A DNA stretch of 53,039 bases from Epichloe hybrida. Lineage: Eukaryota > Ascomycota > Sordariomycetes > Hypocreales > Clavicipitaceae. Shown here in pieces: positions 1-10,878 of the stretch. The stretch covers positions 1-53,039 of the forward strand of contig JAFEKR010000109.1 in NCBI GenBank assembly GCA_019022495.1, in the 5' to 3' direction. Numbering within the stretch: position 1 is the stretch's first letter; each line of letters begins with the position of its first letter. The position numbers were made by a program, and so were the translations under genes. The notes under the pieces are model-generated. The model saw only the letters and a program-made list of their open reading frames with translations. It was not told the origin of the DNA and ran no database searches.

Positions 1-1
1 A

Positions 2-3000
2 ATGGTTTCTGCCATTGACAAAGCCACAACTTGTTTGCTGTCAAATTTCACCGTTTGGGTGTTTACTAACTATGGATACAATTTGGTCAAGTTTCCCTAT
101 CCCGACGTTTTCAGCAACCAGAACCTCGCGGCCAGCACTTATACACATCGTTATGACATGGGCCGCCGCAACATTCGGTACATTGCTTCTGGAGACGAGA
201 CGATTGCCGCTGTCACCGCATGCGGGGACCTTTTCACTATGCAGCTGAACACCAAAGTCGACGCCAATCAAGTTGCCGGCTCTACGACAAATCCAGTCAA
301 GATCAAGAGCGCTGTGACGCAACCACAGTGCATATGGGACTCCCGGAAAGACGGCGTTGCATCTGTCAGTGTCGGCGAACATGGTTCAGTCATCATCTGT
401 ACAGAATCAGGTGCTGTCTGGAAGCGAGTCAAACGCTCAAAGGGGAAGATTGCGTTATTTCCCAATTCTGTAGACGTCAAGAAGAGGGACTTCAAGTTCG
501 AGCGCGTGCCATATATTACGAATTGCGTTTCGGTCCGCAGCTCTACATTCGGCGCTTTCTCAGCCATACGGAAAGACAGCAGGGTCATGTCTACTGATAT
601 CAGCATCATGGATCAAGCTATATGGAACGACGTCGGTTCTCTATTGTGCCTGAATGAATTCAAAGCTTCCTCGATATCAGCAGATGAGGGCAACCGTCGG
701 AGGGGATGGAAATCTGCCATTGCGCGCGGGGCGGCAGGCTTTGTACCACATGAGATTCTTCGGTCACCTAACATCGAACAAGACATGCTACAGTGGATCA
801 CAACAAGCTCGTTTCAATATAAAGATCTCAACATGGAAGTTCGGACATCAACGAACCCTGACTTGAGAGTCCCGGTTCACAGCTGGTTACTAGCGGGACG
901 AAGTCCTGTTCTTCGGGAAGCCTTGTCAGACTACCAGTCGAGCGGGAACATGGATGCTCACGCTGACGCCTTTCTGATCGAGCAACCCGGCACAAGGGCG
1001 GTTCTCACCTTCGTCGGAATTGACATGTATACATTGTTAAACATTGTCGTATATGCATATTCAGATGCGATTATCCCTGTATGGAGATATACTAAAGAGG
1101 CACCCTCACTTGCCTTTCGGTTCCGTCAAGTCAGAACGGAGCTCATGAAACTTGGAACGAGGCTCCAAATGCCGAAGCTGGAAGCTGCCGCTCGACTGCA
1201 AGAGGGATTAGAGCCGTCCTTGGATGTGAATCTGCGAGACGCCCTCGCAGATCCAGCGTTCTTCAATGACGCTGACATGATCATCGAGTTAGACGGGCAT
1301 GAAGTCCTGGCACACAGCGACCTCATCTGTCAGAGGTGCCCCTTTTTTGAAGGCATGTTCCGAGGGCGATCCCAAGGTCAATGGCTGGCCGGCCGTCGCG
1401 ATCCTTTACCTGAAACAGAGCTCGTCCGCGTCGACTTGAAACACATTAGTCCCGAAACCTTCCACTACGTCATGAAATATCTCTACGCTGATGCGGGAGA
1501 CGAGATTTTCGATGATGTCTGCATGGAAACCCTGGACGAGCTCTCCGAACTTGTGCTTGATGTCATGGGCGTAGCAAACGAGCTCATGATGGACCGGTTG
1601 TCCCAGATTTGCCAATGCTTACTAGGCAAATTTGTGACAACTCGCAACATTGCCAACCTTCTCAATGAAATCAGCCCCTGCTCAGTGACCGAGTTCAGAG
1701 ACGTTGGACTTGAATATATTTGTCTACAGCTGGAGTCTATGCTTGAGAATCATCTTTTAGATGGACTTGACGAAGATTTGTTGCTAGAGCTAGATGAAGT
1801 GGTGCGGAACAATCAGCTTGCTCGGTTCCCCATCGTGCGCAGCGGAAGGGCTGATATTCTACTACATGACCAGTATCCCGATCTGGCCCTCGACATCGAG
1901 GAAGAGAGGCGGCGTCGGGTCAAGGAGATGGCATTCAAGGTAACTCAAAAGGACGAGGAAAGGAAGCTGTCTTTGTCGCACAAAGCACGACTGGGCAGTA
2001 TGGATGACTCCTCAGTCCCATCACACACGCAACCCAGATCTCGCCGCAAATCAAAGGCCGGCCGTAACGAGCCTTTCAGCCCAAACTTACGTCCAAAGGA
2101 CTCTCACGCAGACCTTATATTCAACATGGACGATGAAGAAAGCCCCAAAATGGCCAAGTTCGCGTCACCGGAGATTCCAGCCACCCCAGACGGCCAGAAC
2201 GAGATCGATTTGGACAATATGCCACGATTGCCTCCCGGCTGGCGGGCTACTCAAGCGAGAGCAGGATCACTCCTCGGCAGGTCCCCAGGCTCGGGACTAA
2301 TGTCACCATCTAAGCTGCCCGAGCCAAGCCCCAAAGTATCCCCTCAGGAGACAAGTCCCCAAACAAAGTCACCGCCATCAAGACCACTGCCATCAAGATC
2401 AACCAATGCGCCGTGGGCGTCGCCGAAAATGCCAGCTTCTAAACTGGACTTGAAGGACATCATGCAGGAATCAACTGCCAAATCCGCCCTTAGCGCCGGT
2501 CTGGCATCACAGGCAGCCGATAAGGTAGCCGGAACAAATAAAGCGCAAGCCAAAATGTCACAAAAAGAGCGCAAAAGGCAACAGTTGCTGCAAGCAGAAA
2601 CCGAGATGGCTGCGGAACAGGACAAGACAAAATCGATACCATGGGAAACTGCCAAGTCTGCCGCACGGCCACCACCGTGGAAATCGACCAGCCCCGCTCT
2701 GAAAACGTCCCTGAAAGATGCCATGCAGTCGGAGGCGGCGCTGCGAGGGAGTCCGAGTCTGTCCCCGAAGCCTCTGCTGGCGGCAGAAGCCAATCCTCAA
2801 GTGGCAAAACGCAGGACGGCTTCCCCTAATGCGCGATTCTCGGGACAAGGCCAAGCAAGCAGTGTCCCTTTAGTGCCTATAGCCGGTCCATCCAAGTCAC
2901 AGGAGCAGAAGCCCTTGGTGCCGCACTCCAAGTCGTACATGAAGCCGGCGTCCAAGGCCGAAGCTACCATCGGAACGAGCATGTCCGATATCATTGGACA

Positions 3001-3328
3001 GCAGCAGATGGAGCAGCAGCGTGTCGAGGAGGCAGTGGCAAAGAGATCACTACAAGAAATTCAAGATGAACAGGCCTTCCAAGAGTGGTGGGACCAAGAG
3101 AGCCGCCGCACACAAGAAGACGAGGCGAGAAGACAAGCCAGAGGCAAAGATAAAGAACAACGTGGCGGCGGTAATAGTGGCAATCGACGAGGTAGAAAGG
3201 GCAAGGGAGGCAAATCGAAGCCTAGCGGAAGCTCGGCTGAGAAAACGAGTGACACCACCAGGCAAGCTGCTGGCGATGCGGCTGCTTCTCGGGGACGAGG
3301 GAGCCGGGGGCGAGGAGGTAAGAACTGA
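2..3328 (+). CDS. RCC1/BTB-domain protein, IBtk-like (5' end outside window)
   Basis: The reading frame is open from the first bases, so the true start lies upstream; the 1108 residues seen end at TGA 3326-3328. Residues about 1-150 look like the last RCC1 beta-propeller blades (glycine-rich repeats such as VSVGEHGSVIICTESGAVWK). Two BTB/POZ domains follow: a divergent one near residues 278-400 (VPVHSWLLAGRSPVLREAL) and a canonical one near 424-525 (DADMIIELDGHEVLAHSDL), then a BACK-like helical stretch to about 620. The remaining third is low-complexity, Pro/Ser/Lys-rich, with a charged coiled segment near 1015-1060 and an RGG/RGR-rich tail. This order of RCC1 then two BTBs is that of human IBTK and its fungal relatives, thought to act as substrate adaptors for Cul3 ubiquitin ligases. 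The Cul3 role is inferred from the family; the tail suggests RNA or nucleic-acid contact. No intron is seen in this part. Confidence 0.8.
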   Translation: MVSAIDKATTCLLSNFTVWVFTNYGYNLVKFPYPDVFSNQNLAASTYTHRYDMGRRNIRYIASGDETIAAVTACGDLFTMQLNTKVDANQVAGSTTNPVKIKSAVTQPQCIWDSRKDGVASVSVGEHGSVIICTESGAVWKRVKRSKGKIALFPNSVDVKKRDFKFERVPYITNCVSVRSSTFGAFSAIRKDSRVMSTDISIMDQAIWNDVGSLLCLNEFKASSISADEGNRRRGWKSAIARGAAGFVPHEILRSPNIEQDMLQWITTSSFQYKDLNMEVRTSTNPDLRVPVHSWLLAGRSPVLREALSDYQSSGNMDAHADAFLIEQPGTRAVLTFVGIDMYTLLNIVVYAYSDAIIPVWRYTKEAPSLAFRFRQVRTELMKLGTRLQMPKLEAAARLQEGLEPSLDVNLRDALADPAFFNDADMIIELDGHEVLAHSDLICQRCPFFEGMFRGRSQGQWLAGRRDPLPETELVRVDLKHISPETFHYVMKYLYADAGDEIFDDVCMETLDELSELVLDVMGVANELMMDRLSQICQCLLGKFVTTRNIANLLNEISPCSVTEFRDVGLEYICLQLESMLENHLLDGLDEDLLLELDEVVRNNQLARFPIVRSGRADILLHDQYPDLALDIEEERRRRVKEMAFKVTQKDEERKLSLSHKARLGSMDDSSVPSHTQPRSRRKSKAGRNEPFSPNLRPKDSHADLIFNMDDEESPKMAKFASPEIPATPDGQNEIDLDNMPRLPPGWRATQARAGSLLGRSPGSGLMSPSKLPEPSPKVSPQETSPQTKSPPSRPLPSRSTNAPWASPKMPASKLDLKDIMQESTAKSALSAGLASQAADKVAGTNKAQAKMSQKERKRQQLLQAETEMAAEQDKTKSIPWETAKSAARPPPWKSTSPALKTSLKDAMQSEAALRGSPSLSPKPLLAAEANPQVAKRRTASPNARFSGQGQASSVPLVPIAGPSKSQEQKPLVPHSKSYMKPASKAEATIGTSMSDIIGQQQMEQQRVEEAVAKRSLQEIQDEQAFQEWWDQESRRTQEDEARRQARGKDKEQRGGGNSGNRRGRKGKGGKSKPSGSSAEKTSDTTRQAAGDAAASRGRGSRGRGGKN

Positions 3329-4413
3329 CTAATTCATTATAGCGAATGATGAGCTTGGGGAGGAATTCGAAACACGCGTTTGATAGAGGATACAAGTCAC
3401 ATAAAACGGCAAAACAGGACGTTTGGCTTTGGATGGGATACCGCAAAGGAAAGTTGACATTGGGATTCTGCTCATGAAGCTTTTTTTGCCACATGTTTAT
3501 TACAGAAGATGCCTTCCGTTCCAGCCGGACAGATGTACACTTTGGAGCTTCATCTCAAAACATTGACCACTCAGGACCGAATTCAACGTGAATGAATGCC
3601 TACCCACAAGTCTAGCGCAAGCACGTCGTGCAACGCCATCAGGGTCATCTACGAGCCAAGCATCTCGCACAGCCACACACACATGTCGTAATTCCTTCCA
3701 AACAGGCGTCCTGCTGCGACTGCCTGGTCATCGAGGCTCATGCCGCAGTTTGTAGCTTTGAGCGTTGTACTCCTCGACGACGTTGTGGCAACTTGCGTCT
3801 GTGAAATAAATGTGTGATTGTGAATGGCATATTATGTGGTCCGGGGTTCTACTGCATTGTTGGTCGTGTCGTCTCCGCATAGACCCGAGGCGCTACTCCG
3901 CATATCCTAGGAGAATGAATCTCGCTAATAAACCTTGCCGTCGACTCAGATGAGTCAAACATTCCCGTCTCAGTATCTACCAACCCCGCGCATGGGGATT
4001 AGGAGCCGCGAAGGCAGAAGCCGGAATGGTGGGTCCAGCACTCAGCTACGGAGCAGAGAAGCCTCTACATACACTGTCACCTGTCACTGTACATACATAC
4101 AACATGGCTTCTTGTCTAGGACTTTTGACTTTTTCTTAGTTGCAACTACGGAGTACCACACATGTACATATTTCAGCATAGAATGGAAATGGAGGGAGCT
4201 GGGGATGATATTGAACGGACTGCCACCGCCATCCATGTGTACACGGGCAAAATGACATGCCCAGAATGTGCCATCATGTCTGCTGCGCAGCACTGGGACT
4301 GTACAATGCAATCAATCGCAAGCTACGTTGATGAAAGTGCTGTGTGCACACAAAAGTCTGGTGTGTCTCTCTCTTATCGCTCGCCGCCATGACGCCACTT
4401 GGCGAAGGCTTGC

Positions 4414-4435
4414 GGGGGGGGGGAGGGGGAGGGGG
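4414..4435 (+). repeat. G-run cluster, possible G-quadruplex
   Basis: A run of ten G is followed by two runs of five G, each separated by one A. The long run can itself be split, so four G-tracts are available for an intramolecular quadruplex on the + strand. It lies about 840 bp upstream of the atg13 start codon. The potential is read from sequence only. Confidence 0.5.
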
Positions 4436-4841
4436 AGATAGAAGAAGGGAAGGCATGGGACGTCCCTATTGCCTCGCCAATTGCCCGCATCGTATGTACA
4501 TGTACGCATCTCACAGAAAGTGATGCTCCTGGTCTCGGACGAGACGAGTGGGCGATGGGGTGATGACGAAAGATGTCGAGGAGCGGAGCTGGCATCACGA
4601 GGGGTCTTTGAGGGACGAGACGAGACTAGTTACATAGTAGGCGCGAGGTTAGATGAGACTGATGACCTTGGTCCTGCGCCGCCGCCTGCGTCTGCAACCC
4701 CTTGCGTTTAAGCTTCAATGAATCGACAGCTCCTCGGCCATGTCGACCAGGCTGATTGACCTGTCGTCTTCGTCTCGTCCCGATTGCACCATCTACTTCC
4801 CAGTGACATAGTGAGTGGTCGCAATTGGCCTTGTTGGAGTA

Positions 4842-4862
4842 TTCGAATGTTCGAATGTTCGA
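4842..4862 (+). promoter_or_regulatory. Heat-shock-element-like block upstream of atg13
   Basis: The sequence reads TTC-GAA-TG-TTC-GAA-TG-TTC-GAG, giving two GAAnnTTC units in tandem. Heat-shock factor sites are alternating nGAAn/nTTCn units, which this resembles although the TTC and GAA modules abut without the usual two-base spacing. It sits about 410 bp before the atg13 ATG. Function is inferred. Confidence 0.35.
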
Positions 4863-5270
4863 GTGGGCTGGGAGAGTGTTGGAGTCAACCAGTGACCAAC
4901 CCACGACCCACCCCGGCTTGTCAACTTGCCTCATGAGGTGTGTGGATGTGTGCATGTGTGGATGTGGACCTCAATGTCCAACCATGCTCTCACTACATAC
5001 TCCGTACCGCTCGCTGCTTGGGACTCATCCTCGTCCTTCTCGTCCTGGTCCTGCATCCTGATTCCTAGACTTGCTCGCCCTCTATATCCATTCGCTCGCT
5101 GACGATGGAAGAGCCATCTTCTTTCCATCCCGAACCCCTGACTAACTCTTAACTCCATCCCATCGCCTACCACTCCATCATCGCCAGCCAGCTAACTGGG
5201 TCATCACTTTCGTCTGAGCCGAGCTGCTCCCAGCTCAAGCTTCGTTTTAATCCGACTTTTACAATCCGAC

Positions 5271-7960
5271 ATGCATCAGCAGGCAAGGCCGCCGCCGAGG
5301 CTGTCTGCGTCACCGGCGTCTTCACCGCAGATACCCCAAACTAGAACCGCCAACCCTAGAGATGCTGCACTTGCTTCTCGCCAACGCGCCGGCTCCAATG
5401 TCTCGGGACGAGAACCTATGGCATCCCCCCCCACGGTGGAAAGTCCCTCGACCATGGGTCTACCGGCGGACTCCGTTAAGAAGCTAGATCAAATCGTTCA
5501 GGTATCATCGCCTCCGGCTGCCCTGGGGAGCTCCACGTCTTGGATATCTTGGCTGACTCTTGTTCAGAACTTTTTCAACAAAGCTGCTGTACTCGTCATC
5601 GAATCCCGAGTGAAAGTGAAGGCCACACGAAATACGAATGGTCAACGAAAAACGAACAAATGGGTCCGTATTCATTACGTCAAAAGACATTTGCTGCAGC
5701 CCCATGTGGCACGAGGACTAACATGCCATGATGTCTTAGTTTCAAATAGAGACAGACGAATTAGACGACTTCAAAGACGACTTGAAGATATGGAAGACCT
5801 GCGGAAGCATGGGCAATCGTCCACCACCCTTGATTATTGACCTCTATCTCGATACCTCCAGTTTGAAAGAAAGCCAAAGTCTTGTCATAATTGATGACGA
5901 TGGGAAGCGCTGGGACGTAATGGAACAACTCAACTCGTCTGAATCGTCATCCAGCGGCAGTTATCACACTGCACCAACGTCAAGGAATGCCGAGGTTGTG
6001 CTGGAGAGGTGGCGCATAGACTTGGAAACCGCCGGAACCACTCCCATGGAGGATTTTGGGCCAATCCTGCCGACCATCTATAAAAAAGCCATTGTCTTTT
6101 TCCGATCACTCTTCATCACTACCAAGCTCCTACCAGCCTGGAAGTTTGCTAGCCAGGGCCCGGCCAAGAACTCACATACAGCCTTGATTCCTCAGTGCCG
6201 TATCCGTACTGCGGAGCCTGGGCGATTGGGCACTGATCTTCTCAAGCAACCAATTGACGGCCGCAGAGATCCGGTAACTGAGTATGTCTTTGGTGACCTC
6301 GAGGTCCCAGTCGGGCGTCTGAGAACTGCTGTGACATATCGCAACGATTGCAGCTTCCGAATAGATGACGCCGAGTCCCTACTCAGCTCTCGCTTCATGG
6401 GAGTCGACGAAAACTTTTTCAAGCCCTCTCTTCCACAAAGAGTAGATCGTAACCAGGGCCAAGTGGCCGAGGCTGGCTCCCTGCGTGATCACCGTCGTGG
6501 CACTACTACCCTGAACGACCTGCATCAAACCTATGGCAGTATGTCAACGTTTCACGGTGATGGACCTGTGGGAACAAGCCCATTATCGGCTCTCAGAGCC
6601 GTCAAGCCTCCCGGCTCGGACACGAGTTCCCCTCCGGCGACCTGGCCCAGCGCGAGTGGTCTCGATATTGGTCCCAGTTCCATGCCCATGTCCGGTCGCA
6701 TCTCAGCACCACGTGCAGTCATCGGCCGCCCAGAGAGTATCAGCAGGAGAACTTCCATCTCTTTCCAGCCATTCAAGGCCGGCTCCCTCTCGGGGTCCCC
6801 TGTGCCGCGACATATCGAGCCAGAGTCTCCCGCATCTTCGCACTCACAGGGTCGTCCGGGCCTCTTAATAGGGTCGCAACCTCGCAATAGGAGTTCCTTG
6901 ACGGCCGGGATGCCAGCCTCGCTTCGAGGTGGGCCCTCGTCAAATTACCATAAAGCTCGCGATGCTACCGTCTCCAGGTAACCGGGGCGATTCGGCGACT
7001 AACCGAACCGTCGCCCAGCTGTCCAAGTTTCATCTGATGAGAGACTCCAACAATGCTCTCACCGAGTCCATGACCTCATCGGTGCAGATGCAGCGATCGT
7101 CGAGCTCTTCCAGCAGACAGTTGACGAGCGTGCCCGGCATGGTGGCCCCAGCCTCCATGTCCGCCTCCTCATCTCCAGGCAAGCCTGTGTCTCCCCACAC
7201 ACCGCACACGCCTGCCATTCCGTCCCGTCTGAGCGAAAATTCGATCATCGATTACACTGCTACGGGAAGAATAACTTCTAGAAGGGGAGGACGGCGACAA
7301 GCACCAACGGTGCCAGAAGTAGGCAGGGAAAGTACCATCACGCAGGAAGGTACTACCGCGATCGACATTCCCTTGTCACCTCGTATAGGATCGTACCAGC
7401 GGCGGTCCAGCTCAGCTGCTCAACAGAGTCGTGCTGTCACGGAAGATGAAGACACGGATCTGGCGTTCGCAGCACACAGGAGCATCAGCCTCGGGGCGAA
7501 CGAGGGAGATCCTCCTACCATGAGCATCCTCCTCGGGCGTCAGATGCAGTTAGAGGAGGACGCAACGACGAGTAGACTGCAGCCCGCTGCGGAAATCCAG
7601 CCGTCTGACGCATCGACATCCGATGCCATGCAGCGCGGATCCAATGAGAATAACCTACCCGATGGATTGATTTCCTCGGCGGGTCATTCCGGGTCAGCCT
7701 TTCCCCGACGACGATACCCAGGCATGGGAGCTGGCTCAAAAGCAACACCGCCTCAATCATCGCGCGGCAGTTTCACCGGGTCTAGTAGCCGGCTGGGACG
7801 AGGCGATGACGAGTCAGTTGGGGAAGAGCCACTGGTGTTCGACTTGTCAGAAATGGACGCCCAAGGCAGACGAAGCCTGGAGGATGGCCACGGCGGACGC
7901 AACACCAGCTCTGAACGGAACGCATTTGAGCCAAGGGGAGCAAGTCGAAGAGGATGGTAA
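5271..7960 (+). CDS. atg13: Autophagy-related protein 13 (Atg13), regulatory subunit of the Atg1 kinase complex
   Basis: Atg13 binds and activates the Atg1 kinase and bridges it to Atg17 at the pre-autophagosomal structure; its phosphorylation by TOR keeps autophagy off. Exon 1 is 5271-5501, intron 5502-5567, exon 2 5568-5663, intron 5664-5739 (donor GTCCGT), and exon 3 starts at 5740. The HORMA domain begins near residue 78 (NFFNKAAVLVIESRVKV) and runs through DDLKIWKTCGSMG, PPPLIIDLYLD, VLERWRIDL, FFRSLF and FRIDDAE to about residue 300. The rest is a long Ser/Pro-rich disordered tail with many SP/TP sites, including SKFHLMRDSNNALTESM and a C-terminal VFDLSEMD motif. The last intron is ambiguous (see findings): a perfect CTAAC branch and CCCAG acceptor end at 7018, but the obvious donor GTAACC at 6978 leaves the frame wrong. 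Use of a GTCTCC donor at 6970 gives an 832-residue protein. Confidence 0.93.
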
Positions 7961-8663
7961 TAAAATTTGCTGCTTCCCGCGAGAAGATGGTACTCGGTAC
8001 GGTACATCATGAGCAGAGGAATCATGCATGGTTCGGGACACGGCACATGCAAGCAGATGCTACGAGTGGTGTTGTTGTTTCTCATTTACTTATTTTTTGC
8101 CCCCCCCCCCCTTGGGGGGTCTCTGGATACTCCAACATTGTCTTGACGGACATGAATATCTCGGCGTTATCAAGGCGGCATGGCATATGGACACAATTAT
8201 TGTTGATTTCCCCCCCCCCCCTTTGCTTACAGAGAGCTGCTGAATAAAGGTCCAAGCATGAGAGATTGATGGCGCAGAATGATTTATGGCCACAGGAGTC
8301 TAGTTGTTTTGGTCCTTATGGGAAGAATTGGAGAAGCAAATGAGAAGACTTACAAGAGTATTGGATATAGGACTAGTTTATAAAACCAGATTCAAAGTGG
8401 AATTAGCACAAGGGAGAAACGCACCAGCCTCACGCACGTGACAGTTGCAAGGCAGCACATGGCGACTGGAAGTCACAGTTATAAGTTATGAATAGTCGTG
8501 GTTTATCAAAGTTACACGAGCATTGCACCGGGCATCGTGGCGGAGCGCGACGATGAGGCAAGGCTTGTGCCTACGACGCCTGCGAGGCAAATCCACGTAA
8601 CGTGCCTGTTCTTCTTCGCCGATGACGAGGACGGACAGGAATGGGGCCGGTGCACTCCGTATG

Positions 8664-8692
8664 TACAGTGGGGTGTACACCCACTCACTGTA
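8664..8692. repeat. Imperfect inverted repeat centred on GTGTACAC
   Basis: The left arm TACAGTGGGGTGT is matched on the right by ACACCCACTCACTGTA, its reverse complement with three extra bases. It could form a hairpin or bind a dimeric factor. The core 10-mer at 8663-8672 is found again at 22821-22830 and 22887-22896. Confidence 0.6.
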
Positions 8693-8728
8693 TTAAGGAC
8701 TCCGTGGCTCGGTCAGTTTCGCCAGCTG

Positions 8729-8762
8729 ACGCCTACAGACGCCTACAGACGCCTACAGACGC
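8729..8762 (+). repeat. 10-bp tandem repeat GACGCCTACA
   Basis: Three full copies and a partial fourth of GACGCCTACA, about 340 bp upstream of the hse1 start. A simple short tandem array; no function is shown. Confidence 0.8.
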
Positions 8763-9104
8763 CCATATACGGACGCCACCTCCATCCAACCTCTCCCCAC
8801 CAGTGCCACCCACCACCTCAGCTGATTCCTGAACAGCTGAGCTCCCAACAACCTCCCTTCCTCACTACGGATTACTCTTGAACCTATTATCTCGAGCCAT
8901 CGCATTCTACTACGAGCCTCGCACTCAAATCCTCCATATTGTTGCGCTACGCCCGCAACGCCTAATTCGGCGACTCGACAACTCGACAACTCGGCACTCG
9001 ACACTCGACCACATTCAACGTTTCACCCACGCTCTCCACTGTACAACGTCATATAGCCTCACAATCTCTGGATCCTCCGGGAGGACAAAAATCGCGCGGC
9101 AAAC

Positions 9105-10831
9105 ATGTTTCGGGCACAGGCGGCAGGGCCCTTTGACGATGTCGTTGGTAAGCTCCCCTCTGCCATCGTCCTCCATGACACATGTCCAAGACTGATCGAT
9201 CAACTGTTTGCGCACAGCCAAGGCAACCGACGAGAACTTGACCTCGGAGGATTGGGGCGCCATCATCGAGGTATGCGACAAGGTGACGGGTGATGCAGGC
9301 GGGCCCAAGGAGGCTGCTCAGAGCATGATGAAGCGTCTGGCGCACCGCAATGCCAACGTGCAGCTATATACACTTGAGGTATGGATCCGAACAAATCACG
9401 GCCCGAGGGGAAACATGACAGAAGCTCACTGTGGCAATACCAACAAACAGCTCGCACACGCCCTGTGTCAGAACTGCGGCAAGCCTATGCACCGCGAGGT
9501 CTCCAGTCGCGCCTTCACCGACGCCCTTCTTAAGCTAGCCAATGACCGAAACACACATAGCCAAGTCAAGGCCAAGATCTCGGAAAAGATGAACGAGTGG
9601 ACCGACATGTTCAGCAAGGATGCCGAGCTGGGAATCATGGCCGACGCATACCACCGCCTCAGACAGACGAACCCGACGCTACACCCGCCCAGTGCCCCTC
9701 AGAAGCAGGGCCTCACCGATGCCGACAGACAGAAGGAAGACGACGAGCTTCAGATGGCCCTGAAGCTTAGCCTGCAGGAAGAGGAGCGCAAGAGGTCGGC
9801 ATCCCAACCGAGCTCCAGCTCTCAGGCTGGGCCGAGCTCCCAGCAAGAGTCGGCGTCGCCAGCACCGGCAGTACCTGCTGGCACGACTGCCGCGACTGTC
9901 AGCCGAGTGCGCGCCTTGTACGACTTCGTGCCGTCCGAGGCTGGTGAGCTCGAGTTCAAAAAGGGCGATGTCATTGCTGTGCTAGAGAGTGTGTACAAGG
10001 ATTGGTGGCGCGGTTCTTTGAAGGGCAAGACGGGCATCTTCCCGCTCAACTACGTGGAGAAGTTGACGGATCCCACGCCCGACGAGCTGCAGAGGGAGGC
10101 ACAGATGGAGGCTGAGGTGTTTGCCGAGATCAAGAACGTCGAGAAGCTGCTGACTCTCTTGAGCGCCTCCAACACTGCTCCCCGCGAGGAGGACAATGAG
10201 GAGATTTCGGTATGCACATACACACATACCTATGTTCATTCATGCCCTCTGCCGACCCGGCGTCCAAGTTTGGGACAACAGAGGGATGTGTTCACATGGC
10301 TAATCCGACACGCAGAAACTGTACCACCAGACCTTGGCTATTCGGCCAAAGCTTATCAAGCTGATTGAGAAGTATTCGCAGAAGAAGGGTGAGTAGGGGG
10401 GAAAATGCTTGGATCCTAGCCCGCCCTCCATGCCTGTATGTGTGGTGGCCTGGCGTTGGCGGCCAATGGCTAACAAAAAGAAAAATCAACAACAGACGAC
10501 TTTACGCAGCTCAATGAAAAATTCATCAAGTCTCGTCGAGACTACGAGCACCTCTTGGAATCGTCCATGTCTCACCCCCCTCAGCACAACTATCAGCAGT
10601 ATGCAACGCGTCCAGGTCCTCCTGGCCAGCAGGGTTACGCCCGCGGAGGATATCATCCCCAGGGTCAGCCACCACAGGATCCTTACTATAACCAGCCTCC
10701 TCCATCAGGTTCGTTTCCGAGACGGCCATTCTTCTTGTGCAAGTTTTCTGTCCTGGACATGATGAACTAACATGATGGCTACCTCGATAGATCACCCTCA
10801 CTACCAAACCAGCTCTCCTCCTCCCAGCAGC

Positions 10832-10878
<47 letters not shown>

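Larger units (their letters stand above)
3329..5270. other. Intergenic region upstream of atg13, no gene seen
   Basis: No supported gene in about 1.9 kb; frames are short and overlap on both strands. It holds a run of G tracts separated by single A (4414-4435), an alternating GAA/TTC block (4842-4862), the palindromic word TGTACATGTAC near 4496, and two copies of the 9-mer TACGGAGTA/TACTCCGTA (4147-4155 and 4998-5006). The last 250 bases before the atg13 ATG are pyrimidine-rich, as expected of a fungal promoter and 5' UTR. Confidence 0.6.
7961..9104. other. Intergenic region atg13-hse1, no gene seen
   Basis: About 1.1 kb with no supported gene. Two poly-C runs (near 8101 and 8211) lie in the atg13 3' flank. 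An imperfect palindrome at 8664-8692, centred on GTGTACAC, includes the 10-mer GTACAGTGGG that recurs near seipin. A 10-bp tandem repeat lies at 8729-8762. From 8800 on the sequence is C/T/A-rich with repeated ACTCGACA words and looks like promoter and 5' UTR of hse1. Confidence 0.55.

Noticed and set aside
2344..2854. Minus-strand frames of about 100-150 codons inside the IBtk-like gene
   Set aside because: Antisense shadows of a Ser/Pro/Lys-rich coding region.
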